Part shown: positions 22,353 to 33,000 of the stretch, piece by piece
Layout of the letters: every line of letters starts with the position of its first letter
Position numbering within the stretch: position 1 is the stretch's first letter
Assembly (NCBI RefSeq): GCF_014529535.1
Contig: NW_023503727.1
Span: 434,001 to 498,000 of the forward strand
DNA: 64,000 bases
Direction of reading: 5' to 3'
Origin: Bradysia coprophila
Lineage: Eukaryota; Arthropoda; Insecta; Diptera; Sciaridae
The notes under the pieces: model-generated
What the model was told of the DNA's origin: nothing
The model's input: the letters and a program-made list of their open reading frames with translations, nothing else
The model's database searches: none
Position numbers and translations under genes: made by a program

Positions 22353-23745
22353 CACGGTGGGGCTGAACGAACTTTAAATAAACATGTCGACTTCCATCTC
22401 GGTTCTTTTCATAGCTGAGTTAGGGGAGTCGTGTACTATCCAACGGCACATGTTGCAGGCGCAACCGCTGAGAACCGTTTCTGAGAACTAGGAATATCGT
22501 CGCCCGGCTCCGCGGAAGTTGCTGGACCAGTGTTTGAAACTGGAATCGGTAGAGGGACAAATTCTAAGAACAACCATGTAAAAATTATTGCCCTCGGTCA
22601 TTTGGTCGCAGAGCAATAGAAGCTGAAAGTCGAAAATTCCACCTCTTCAAGGGGTGATGCCTCCTCGACGAAGTTCTCGATCCAGCACTTTAATAGCGTT
22701 TCTAGACAAGGTTAATGTGTTCTTTCGAATGGCAATAAAATTTTTTTGAAATTGGTCTCTTTTGGTACATTTTCAGAAAAGTCACTTTTTTGCAACCCTC
22801 GGTGAATTTTGGCTGCTTCCATACCTTGCCGGTTGAAATATTTCAACACAATTTACCTTCTTAAAGTTAGCCTTAATTCCTATCTTTCCAATGATACCAA
22901 ATATGCCATATATGATTCTCAGCAAGAACTGTTTATGATAAAGATTTTGCATCGAGGTCGGGCTACTGGCAAATTTAGGGTCATTGAAAACGAAATTTCT
23001 ATTTTTATGTTTGTTATGGCAAAATAAGCAGATATTAAACAATGGATAACTCACGTAAGTCGATGAGACATAACTCAAAGACATTAATTTGTAATATTTG
23101 TAAATTTCGTTTTCAATGACCCTAAATTTGCTAGTAGCCCGACCTCGATGCAAAATCTTTATCATAAACAGTTCTTGCTGAAAGTCATACATGGCATATT
23201 CGGTATTATTGGAGAGCTTAGACTTCAGGCTAACTTTAACAAGGTAAATTGTGTTGAAATATTCCAACCGACAAGATATGGGAGTAGCCAAAGTTCACCG
23301 AGGGTAGCAAAAAAGTGACTTTTCTGAAAATGTACCAAAAGAGACCAATTTCAAAAATTTTTTATTGTTATTCGAAAGAGCACATTACTCTAGTCTAGAA
23401 ACGCTTTTAAAGTGCTGGATCGGGAACTTCGTCGAGGAGGCATCACTTCTTGAAGATGTGGAATTTTCGACTTTCAGCTTCTATTGCTCCGCGACCAAAT
23501 GACCGAGAGCAATAACTATTACATAGTTGTTCTAAGAATTTGTCCCTCTACCGATTCCACTTTCAAACACCGGTCCAGTAATTTCCGCGGAGCCAGGCGA
23601 CGATATTCCTAGTTCTCAGAAACGGCTCAGCGGTTACGCCTGCAACATGTGCCGTTGGATAGTACGCGCCTCCCCTAACTCAGCTATGAAAAGAACCGAG
23701 ATGGAAGTCGACATGTTTATTTAAAGTTCGTTCAGCCCCACCGTG
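22353..23745. mobile_element. 1.4-kb palindromic element
   Basis: Arms of about 645 bp (22353-23000 and 23102-23745) are complementary over their whole length, with scattered mismatches and a 100-bp loop. The ends are CACGGTGGGGCTGAACGAAC and its complement, flanked by ATGG on both sides (22349-22352 and 23746-23749). A related terminus occurs at 36219/39023. Mirrored open frames in both arms follow from the palindrome. The transcript, if made, would fold into a very long hairpin. Confidence 0.8.
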
Positions 23746-23749
23746 ATGG

Positions 23750-24112
23750 ATTTGAGAAGATTACCTATTCAAATACAGGGTTCCGTTTCGACCTGATAGT
23801 ATCCCTTAGAAAATTGTTTTAATTTAAGTGGCTGATTACACTAGGCTCGCCTCCAGTACACAAAATAAGCTTTTTGTGTAGAGGAGCAAAATCCTTCTCT
23901 CGATTTTTGTGCATAAAACCAAACGTTTTATGTTCTAGCAAAAGCTCTTGTGTAGTAACTCGAACCAAATCGTTGTATACAGAAGCGAGCCGTTCGCAGG
24001 GTCGAGTCTTTTTATCTGTAAAGGCGAATTTTTATCCTATGGCACCAATCGCACTACACCGTTTACTCACGGTTTTCAACAATGAAAACTGTTCTGTGTA
24101 GCGTAAATAGTG
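23750..24112. other. Unassigned spacer
   Basis: Nothing recognisable. Confidence 0.35.
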
Positions 24113-24120
24113 AGTGTAGT

Positions 24121-24485
24121 TAGGGATGGGAGGCGTTCAAAATTATCGATAATATCAATCGAAAGAAATTATCGATAATCGATTAATCATATCGTTATCG
24201 ATAATTTAATAATTATCGAGATAATTATCAAAACATCGAAATTCGATAATTATCAAAATATCGATATTTTGATATTTATCTGAAAATTCATGATAATATA
24301 CCGATTTATCGAAATATATCGATAAATATCGGATTTTCGGACCGAAATATCTTTATATCGAATTATCGATATCTTGATAATTATCAAAATATCAATAATT
24401 ATCGATTATCGATATTTTTTTGATAATTTTCGATAAAAAAAAGTCGATAATTATCGATAATCATTTTCATTATCGCCCATGCCTA
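24121..24485. mobile_element. hAT-type MITE filled with TATCGATA motifs
   Basis: The ends are TAGGGATGGGAGG and the complement of TAGGCATGGGCG, the TAGRNATGGG style of hAT ends. The perfect 8-bp duplication is AGTGTAGT (24113-24120 and 24486-24493). The interior is almost entirely ATCGATAAT-type sequence. I count eight exact TATCGATA octamers, the first at 24144-24151. That octamer is the DNA-replication-related element bound by DREF in Drosophila. Confidence 0.85.
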
Positions 24486-24591
24486 AGTGTAGTGCGTTTC
24501 GTGCTACACAGTTTGTTCTTTCTGTTTGATTAATTATTTTAGTTGAGAGTGCCACCGAACCAATTTATGAACAATTCATTCCAACTGCCTA

Positions 24592-24821
24592 CAGTCAAAG
24601 GCAGTCAATTTTCAGCATAAATTTGCTTCAGCTGTTTTTCAGCTGATCCACACATACAATCAAAACGGTTTATACTTGTTTATACGGTTGAAGCTGCTAC
24701 ACGCACGCACATGATAGTGGTAAAACCGTATAAAGACGTATAAACGGTGATGATTGTTTGTATGGATCAGCTGAAAAACAGCTTAAGCTAATTTATGCTG
24801 AAAATTGACTGCCTTCGACTG
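24592..24821. mobile_element. Tc1/mariner-like MITE
   Basis: The ends are CAGTCAAAGGCAGTCAATTT and its near-complement, flanked by TA on both sides (24590-24591 and 24822-24823). The arms also share CAGCTGTTTTTCAGCTGATC. It is 230 bp long. Confidence 0.75.
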
Positions 24822-25067
24822 TATGTAAAGCTTCAACCAAAAATCATAAGTGTGAATGAAGGACTTCATGGCGAACGTATTGGTAAAGCGGCAGTTGTTT
24901 TTTTTTTGCATTTCAGTTCGGGAACACAACTTCTAAAATGCTGAAAGTTACCATTCTACTTCCTTAATAAAATGATGAAAGCTTCAAGACTTTTAGAATA
25001 ATAAAATAAGTTGTACAAGACGTATCAGAATGAGAGTTTCTGGGCTACACCAGGGAATTTAGTGGGC

Positions 25068-25592
25068 TTATTGACAAAGCCGTTTGAGCACTTGACTGAC
25101 ACCGTATAAGAAGAAGTAATGGATTCAATTAGTATTCCAGGTGCAGGTGGAACGCCGACTGTTCATAAATAAAATCAATCCAATGTACTTACTCAGCTGC
25201 ATCATCTGGAACAGCGAATGTGACATAAGCCAGACGTTCTTCGTCCGTCTTCCTCGAAATTTCAACACGTTCCACCGGGCCATCACGTTCGAAGTACCCC
25301 TGAATGAATACTTTGCAGAGCTAGATCACATTGTTAAAAAGAGGAATTAAAAACAAAAAAAAAATCTCCGCAAAATCTCTTACATCTTCACTTAGATCGG
25401 TGGGCACATTGCTGACTTCGACCGTTCGAATGGGCGTGTTGTCTTCAAGATACAAGCAGACTGTAATGGAAGAAGTTGCGTTTTTTCGGTTAAATGTTAG
25501 GTTAGGAAATAGAGGCGCTCCTCGATCATACGTTTCGGTTTCTTTTCCGGCGAAGCCGCAGTCTGCTGAGGGAGTGAACGCTTACGATTCAT
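25068..25592 (-). CDS. Small RNA-recognition-motif-like protein
   Basis: Four exons join in phase: 25592-25532, 25460-25384, 25320-25193 and 25095-25068. They give 97 aa ending in TAA. It begins MNRKRSLPQQTAASPEKKPK, a basic leader. An RRM-like core follows: RTVEVSNVPTDLSED (first strand and helix), VFIQGYFERDGPVERVEISR and RLAYVTFAVPDDAA, the last resembling RNP1. Exons 2 and 3 are strongly coding and have good splice sites. The last exon of nine residues (...QVLKRLCQ) is the least sure, and another exon could replace it. The RNA-binding role is inferred from fold. I cannot name an orthologue. Confidence 0.6.
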
Positions 25593-25639
25593 TTTTCGAC
25601 AATAACGTCACAAAAAATATATAAGATGATAATTACACT

Positions 25640-26140
25640 TATGAAAAAACTTAAATAAGAAAAATACAAAAAGCGACTCGTGTCCGCATCACAAAATTAT
25701 ATAGATCTGACGAGTGTCAATGGCGCTATGGCTATTATACGAGTGTAATTGTGCACGGACGGACTATCGAGAATTACGTGTGTATAATAGAACCGTGCGC
25801 GGTAGCTCTAGATGCTCTACTGCAAAATTTAAGTTCTTGTTTCGGACGGCACCTCAATACTATTCCCAGTTTATTGTTTACAGCTTCTCGCCGGAAGATT
25901 AGCGCAGCGGATGTGATTCGTCAAAAATATATAATTAAATTCAGCTTAGGACACAGTGACACAATTTGGAACGATATGAAAGTCTGATTTTTCGTTTTCG
26001 TATTTAGACAATTTAGAACATATTTTGTTCATGGGTTTCTAGATTGCACGGAAAAGTTTTTACTATGCTGGTGCATGTAATAAGGCTATTACATGTATAG
26101 GCAATAACCTTTACATCACTCGCATAGTAAAACGTCGTAC
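25640..26140. other. Unassigned spacer upstream of the RRM-like gene
   Basis: Presumably holds the promoter of the minus-strand gene. No motif stands out. Confidence 0.3.
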
Positions 26141-26148
26141 TACACACG

Positions 26149-26247
26149 GAAAATAAAGTGATATCTCGTATCACGATGAGTAAAAGTACCTCGGGCTGCC
26201 GCCCTCGGATACTTTTTCTCATCTGGATACGAGATATCACTTTACTT
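26149..26247. repeat. Short palindrome
   Basis: AAAGTGATATCTCGTATC is mirrored by GATACGAGATATCACTTT around a CG-rich centre. A degraded relative is near 56495-56545. Confidence 0.6.
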
Positions 26248-26279
26248 CCCTTGCATAGTAATGTACTATTGAAGTATAG

Positions 26280-26490
26280 TTACATGCTACATGCGTCGAA
26301 AACCGTACTTTTCATGTTTCAAGCACTACTTTTGACACCCTCAGCATGTAAAATCCATTACATAACTCGCGAGAAAAATGGAAAGTCTCGTTTACGTGTT
26401 TTTATTGACATCGCCTACGCCTCGGATCAACAAAATTCACACTAAAACTCTACTTTTTCATATTTTATCCCTAGTCATGTAATAGTAGAT
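26280..26490. repeat. Repeat family D, copy 3
   Basis: CGAAAACCGTACTTTTCATG and CATCGCCTACGCCTCGGATC match the copies at 13050 and 14866. Confidence 0.55.
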
Positions 26491-26554
26491 TATGTACCTC
26501 TGTCTAAAAATTTTATTTTGACGGTTTGGAAGTTATATACCGAGCCGAAGGTTC

Positions 26555-26663
26555 CACTCAACAAAAAGTACTCTGTGAGAGAGCCGTGAGAGAGCGAGCT
26601 GTCAAGTAAACAAAGCAAAAATTGAAAAATTCAACTTTGTCTCTCACACGGAGTACTTTTTTC
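26555..26663. repeat. Small fold-back element, copy 2
   Basis: Almost identical to 20441-20547. Confidence 0.65.
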
Positions 26664-27222
26664 TTCTAGTAAAAATTCATCCGTTTACAACAAATGTTCA
26701 TCCGTTTACGTAAACTCCGCCTAGATTCCATTGTTTGAACACATTTGTCAAGTACAGGGATGAACTAAACGGACGACTCTGAATTGGGCTTAAATCGAAA
26801 ATTTGGTAGTCTGTAGTTTTGGTAGTTGCACAGCATTGACATTGAAAATTGCAAAACCACAGTAAAGCAAAATCAAAACCAGACGAATAATAAATATTTG
26901 TTATCTGATAACCGATAGCTCACAGATGACATTGCAATTCGAAAATTTTGTAGTTGGTAGCTGACTACCAATATTATAATTGACTATCAAACGTAATTTT
27001 CGGCAGAGATGTTCACTATTCGAGAACTGCGCACCGATTGCGACCGACGTAATTATTCTGTCTGCTTGTCTATTTAACGCTTAAATTTTTGGTAGTTGCT
27101 TACCAAACTAGTAGTTGACTACCATGGTGATAAAGAGGTGGTAGAGATGTTAACTGTTTGAGAGTTGCACACTGACTGATGAAATTATTTAGGCTGCTTG
27201 CCTATTTATAATTCAATAATTT

Positions 27223-27364
27223 GGTAGTTGACTACCAAACTGGTAGTTGACTAACAAACTGGTAGTTGACTAACAAACTGGTAGTTGACTAACAAACTGG
27301 TAGTTGACTAACAAACTGGTAGTTGACTACCAAACTGGTAGTTGACTACCAAACTGGTAGTTGA
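27223..27364. repeat. 19-bp minisatellite, about 7.5 units
   Basis: Unit GGTAGTTGACTAACAAACT, alternating with a variant ending ACTACCAAACT. Looser copies of GGTAGTTG / GACTACC occur for several hundred bases on the left (from about 26810). Confidence 0.85.
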
Positions 27365-27980
27365 ATAGATTGTGGAAATTGTTATAACAATATCGTCAAT
27401 ACCGCAAAAATCAGTGTAGTGATAGGAAATTAATTTTTCGATCACATTGTCCATGAAAATATGGTTTGGTGAAGTGACAGAAGTGACCGACTTGCCGACA
27501 GCGTCAATCATTGAGAGTCCTGTGAAATAGTGCGCAAATCCTCAATCTATACTAAACTAATAGTTGACTATGAAACTGATAGAAAGTTGGTGGAGATTTA
27601 TACTGTTAAACAGCTGGATATCGAGAGAAAGAAAAAAGATCTCACTAGGCTTATAGCCGGTCTATTTTTGTTTGTTTTCCAACCTAACAAACTTTAAATT
27701 TTGAAAGTTTACTTATAGAGACACGAGCTATATAACTTATAACAACTCGATAAGTTTGAATCCAGGAGTGTCAGATTGCTCAATGAATTAGAAGCAATCG
27801 AAGATGATTTACATTTCTTGGACATTAGCTGGAGGCTTCCTTGAACACTTGTGAGAAGAGTGCCCCTATAGATCATCTTCAAGATACGGTACTTTTAGAC
27901 GTAACGTCACTTAAGTTTCGTTATGTTTCGTTCATTCATTCATTTCAAACGACGTTGAAGTCTTCAACTTGAAGATGATC

Positions 27981-29645
27981 TATCATGTCCGGAGCGATAG
28001 CGGAGGACTTGACGCAGTCTGACTTCCAAAAAAAGAACGAAGAAATTTTTTTGAGACGCGGCAACTATATATAGGCGAGAATTTAAGTTTCTTTCATTTG
28101 GCATGTATCACCACAAATCCTATTTTATCTTATTCGCGCTTCAAATACGAGCAAAACGAGCTATCACTCGACTATGTAACTTTAAAATTGCCGGAGATAC
28201 ATCGTTTTGAAGTTGGTCATTTTGATAGAAAATGCACCAAATTAACGTTTTCCAAACAATCAAAATCTTTCAACTTACTCTGTATGTTTCTATCTGTCTA
28301 TCTATCTGTCTATCTATCGACGGTCGATCTCGGAAACTAGTCAGCCAATCTCAATGAAATTTTGCAGGAACCTCAGGGTGGGCATAAAAATGAAATTGTG
28401 ATACGCCATTACCCCAGGAAAAACCAGAATTTTGTTTTATTGGCCTCGAAGTGGTTTCTGAGTGTGGTTTTCGAGGGTCGGGAACGCGTTTTCGGCTGTA
28501 GCTTAGCTGTATTGAAACCTACAGAGGCGTGCGACCCATCAAATGAAAGGTATTCGTAACACAACTCGAACAAAAAAATAATTAATTTAATTTAATTTAA
28601 TTAATTAAAAAATCGGGGCAGATTCGTTTGAGCTAGAGTGATTAGAGTGACCAAATTTTGAGCTACTCGAGCGTAGGATGAAAGGACTAATATTTTTGCG
28701 ATTATGAGAGATAGAGAATTACTTTCTTCGGCAAAGTCTCAGAGTTTTACGAGTAGAACAGAGGGACATATGTGAAAAATGTCGAAAGTTAGAAATGGGT
28801 GGGTCAATTATGTTTTTAGAGGTATTTCTTGAATGGTGACAGATAGAGAGTTACTTTCTTCGGCAAAGTCTCAGAGTTTTACGAGTAGAACAGAGGGACA
28901 TATGTGAAAAATGTCGAAAGTTGGAAATGGGTGGGTCAATTGGGGTTTTGGAGATATTTCTTGAATGGTGGCAGATAGAGAATTACTTTCGTCAAATTAT
29001 CGATTTTCGTCAAATTTTCTGAATTTCGTCAAATTTTCGAATTTCGTCAAATTTTCAAATTTCGTCAAATTTTCAAATTTCGTCAAATTTTCGAATTTCG
29101 TCAAATTTTCCAATTTCGTCAAATTTTTAAATTTCGTCAAATTTTCGATTTTCGTAAAATTTTTGAATTAAAACTGTAAACTGTTATAAAAAACAGTGTT
29201 GACTACACTTCTAAAACGACTGATATCCCAACAAAAATCTCTTCGAGAAAAGTGTGACGCAGTCTTTGAGTTTAGGTTTTCTCATCATCTGCCAAATAAT
29301 TTTTACAAAAAAAATTTTTGACTGGAAACAACCAAAATTTTACCAAAAAATCTGCGTCGCAAAGTGGCAGATGTTCAGGAACAGACCAGCAAGAAAATTT
29401 ATCTGCCACATGCGACGCAGATTTTTTTGGTAAAATTTTGGTTGTTTCCAGTAAAAAAAATTTTTTGTAAAAATTATTTGGCAGATGATGAGAAAACCTA
29501 AGCCAGCTTGTTTGAACTAATTGGGTGTAAAATTTAATTTTTGCGTAACGAAGCTGAAAGCGTCAACTCTAGCGATATCATTCATTTTAGAAATTGTATT
29601 TCAAAGACTGCGTCACACTTTTCTCGAAGAGATTTTTGTTGGGAT
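27981..29645 (+). repeat. Repeat family B, copy 2 (longest)
   Basis: Order: TATCATGTCCGGAGCGATAG start, TATC/TGTC microsatellite near 28290-28320, three units of a tandem block of about 128 bp (28700-28990) and an 18-bp satellite (28985-29165, unit GTCAAATTTTCGAATTTC). Last comes a palindromic terminal module, 29222-29645, whose ends are CCCAACAAAAATCTCTTCG and its complement. The 18-bp satellite reads as a hexapeptide repeat in open frames, which is a by-product of the unit length. Confidence 0.75.
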
Positions 29646-30025
29646 TGTATTTATCTTGATAAGTTTTATTGAAGGTGTGGAGCCTTTGGTGTTATAGAGA
29701 GCTCTGAGAAGTATCCAAAACTCTCGAGGAGTAGTAATCAGAGAAATTGTTCCGATTTTTCATTTCCAAGACACGGAATTTTAATGGATTGGTGAATAAA
29801 GCGACTAAGCAAGAATTCACATAATTCAATTAAAATTCTGCCGCGCAGCGAATGTCTTTTAAAACTATAAGTAGACACTTATTTCGTTCCTATCTGTCAG
29901 ATAATACCGGTTTCCCGTGTTTGTTTCCATAACAACACAATGTCAAACAAATGTTTTCAATCGACATCGTAATACTCGTAACACAAGATGTGTTTCTGAA
30001 ATCAATTCCGTGAAAACATCAAACC
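29646..30025. promoter_or_regulatory. Upstream region of the WDR19 gene
   Basis: About 380 bp between repeat B and the WDR19 start codon. No TATA box is obvious. TTGTTTCCATAACAACACAA near 29920 contains an X-box-like GTTTCC..AACAAC. RFX factors control many ciliary genes through X-boxes, but the match is only partial. Confidence 0.25.
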
Positions 30026-33000
30026 ATGACCAGTGAAAAGGTACTCGGATGGACCAACGAAACAAGAAAGCGAAAGAATTTCATTTAGTTCATTCAACTT
30101 GTTGCAGATTCTCTACAAACATTCAGATATACATGGCAATGGCGATGTATTCTTTGTATGGCAAAACGGAGGATCAGCCAATTTGCTCGCCAGCACGGGA
30201 AGCGATGGAACGGTGGCAATTTTCAACAGACAAGGGCATTTAGAAGAAAGAATTGTTTTGCATGGGTAAAGTTTTGGTCATTGTTGTTGTTGTTTCTTTG
30301 TATTAACTTTGCGTTCATGAAGACTGTGCTGTGGATTTGCTTGGGATTTTGAGGGCGACAACTTGGGCATTATAACATCGAACTCGTCGCAGGTAAGATT
30401 ATCTCGTTCAAATGATTTGAAGAGGACTTGACCGATCACTGATGGACATCCAACTTTGGAATTAAAGGTAACACTATGGGACTCAAACGAACGACAGAAA
30501 AGCATTATCGATACGGGTCTGCGAGATCCGTTGACTTGTATACTTTGGGCGAAATCATCGGCACTGATGGCTGTTGGAACAGCTAGAGGAAATTTGGCCA
30601 TCTATAATCATCAGACATCCAAGTTAGTCGAACCATAGAAGCGAAAAAAAAGACCGCGAAAATTTGAATATTTCAGACGGATTCCCATTTTGGGTAAGCA
30701 CACCAAGCGAATCGTGTGCGGTGCATGGTCGACCGAAAATATTTTAGCACTCGGCAGTGAAGACAAAAATTTGTCCATCAGTACGGAAGACGGAGACCTG
30801 TTACGAACCGTCGTCCTGCGAGACGTGCCTAGCGATATGCAATTTGCCGAAATGAAAACTGACGAACGAATACCCGGTGAAAACACTGTAAGTCAAACGA
30901 TTCCATTGCAATTCGCTGCTGACCAACAATACTGCCGTTGTTAGGTAAGCATGATCATCGGGAAGAAAACGCTGTACCTGTATCATCTACCCGAACCAGA
31001 GTCTCCATCAGAGCTAGGCTTTCAACCGAAATATGGGTCATTGTTGCAGCACAAGTGGTTTGGCGATGGCTACATTCTTCTGGGATTTTCGAATGGCTAT
31101 TGCATAGCGATCTCAACTCATCCGAAGGAAGTTGGCCAGGAATTGTGGCAGATAAAGAATCATCGCGACAATTTAACGGCCATAGCTGTGTGTGATGCTC
31201 TGTCTGTGGTCGCCTCTTGTGGAGATAACAAGTTTGTCATTTTGATGTTTTGATTCGAAGAGATTTTATCGACATTCGACCGATTACAGCATCAAAGTAC
31301 ACTCGACCGCCAATCTTCAGGAAACGGTGAACCTATTAAATCTGACTGACCAGTCAGGTGTTCGTAGCATCAGCTGGAGTAATGACGGTCAACTGTTGGG
31401 TGTATCTACATCTAATGGAACTCTGACTGTTTTTGTCACAAAATTGCCTTTACTGTCGGCAATATCACCTCCACGAATAGCACTTTTGAGTAGCTTGGCT
31501 GAGGTATCACTGTATCAATATTCTCCGGACAAGGTGCGGCCATCCCCAATCATCGTGCAACTGGAAATTGAACCAACATTCCTAGCCGTTGGATCTTATC
31601 ATCTGGCCTGCGGAATGAACAATCACATTTGGTTCTACGATTTGGGCCGGTCGTCGACGGATTCACCAATGCTTTTAGGCGACAGAGAATATATGGCAGA
31701 GATCAGAGAAGTTCGCGTTAATTCGTTGCATTGCGCTGTGCTGTGTGGAGGACAGATAATGTTGCATCCGGTGAGTGCTTTATGAATGCCTCTGTTCGAT
31801 TTCGTTGATGACTTTTCGATTCGTTTCAGATCGAGTCACAAAATCCAGCTACAAAGGACCAGCAACCCCAATTATTTCCGAACAGTATTCACGGGATGCA
31901 AGAGTCCGTAATCAGTTGCCTCGCTATGACTTCGGATTTTCTGATCTTTGCCAGTGACCTCGGCAATTTGGTTTACTTTTCGCTGGAGAATTGGACACCC
32001 GTCATCAAGTACCGACATACTATGGGCATTAAGCAACTATTTGCCGATTGCGAAGGGACAAAGCTGGTCTTCATCGATGACCACAATCAGGGATACGTTT
32101 ATACGCCAGCTAATGAAGACGTGGTTCTGATTCCACAATTTCCGAAAACAATTCTCGGTGTATTGTGGGACTACGCTAAGCCGTCCACATTTATTGCCCA
32201 CGATGATAAGGTCTGCATTACGTATGTGTTCGTCAAGCATTCCGTCGATGGCAAATTGGTGGAAAAAATTGGCGAAACTCTGTTGGTCATCGATCAGCAT
32301 CCGTTAATGCTATTCGACGGTGACCTATCGCTGAGCTCAAGCTCGGGTAAATTGTCTTCGATAACACTGTCAACGCATCTGTATTCCGGAATCGTCGAAC
32401 CTAAAATTCAAGTTGACAATTTGATCCGACTGCGGAAGTTCGCCGATGCATGGGAATTGTGTAAAATGATCGACGACAAAGAGATGTGGATGAAATTGGC
32501 ATCGGCTGCCATAGCGGACCTCGACGTTCCATTTGCAATTAAAGTTTATCGTCGCATTGGCAATGCGGCGATGGTCTTTTCGCTGGAAGAAATTCTGCAC
32601 ATCGAAGACATCAACTACGTAGCTGGTTACTGTGCCATATTATTGGATCGAGTTGACAGAGCGAAAACTTACTTTGCCAAGAGTGTCCATCCGCAGGTAA
32701 TGTTGAATGTCAACCGGTCAGGTTACTAAAGCTGATGATACTGATGTTCGCACAGGAAGCCCTTGAACTATGTCGAGATCTGCTGCAATGGGAACAGGCC
32801 ATGTCGCTTGCGGAAACACTAGCACCAGAGCAGATACCGGTCATTGCCAGAGAATATGCACAGCAATTGGAGTTTACGTACGGAATTGACAAATTGTCAT
32901 CGTCCTCACAGTTCACCATTTTCTTGAATGTTACAGTGGAAACTACTCTGAAGCTCTGCTGCACTATGAAAAGGGAATCAACTATCAAAACTCCGACAGT

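Noticed and set aside
22782-23291. 169-codon frame in the large palindrome
   Set aside because: It runs across the loop and exists in mirror form in the other arm. No protein similarity is apparent.
27223-27364. CRISPR-like regular repeat
   Set aside because: Units are directly tandem without spacers, and the genome is eukaryotic.
28965-29171. Open frame encoding repeated FVKFSN hexapeptides (also at 53258-53931)
   Set aside because: It is the translation of an 18-bp DNA satellite. The unit is a multiple of three, so frames on both strands stay open.
29920-29945. X-box (RFX site) in front of WDR19
   Set aside because: Only a partial match to the RFX consensus. Mentioned in the upstream-region entry but not called as a site.
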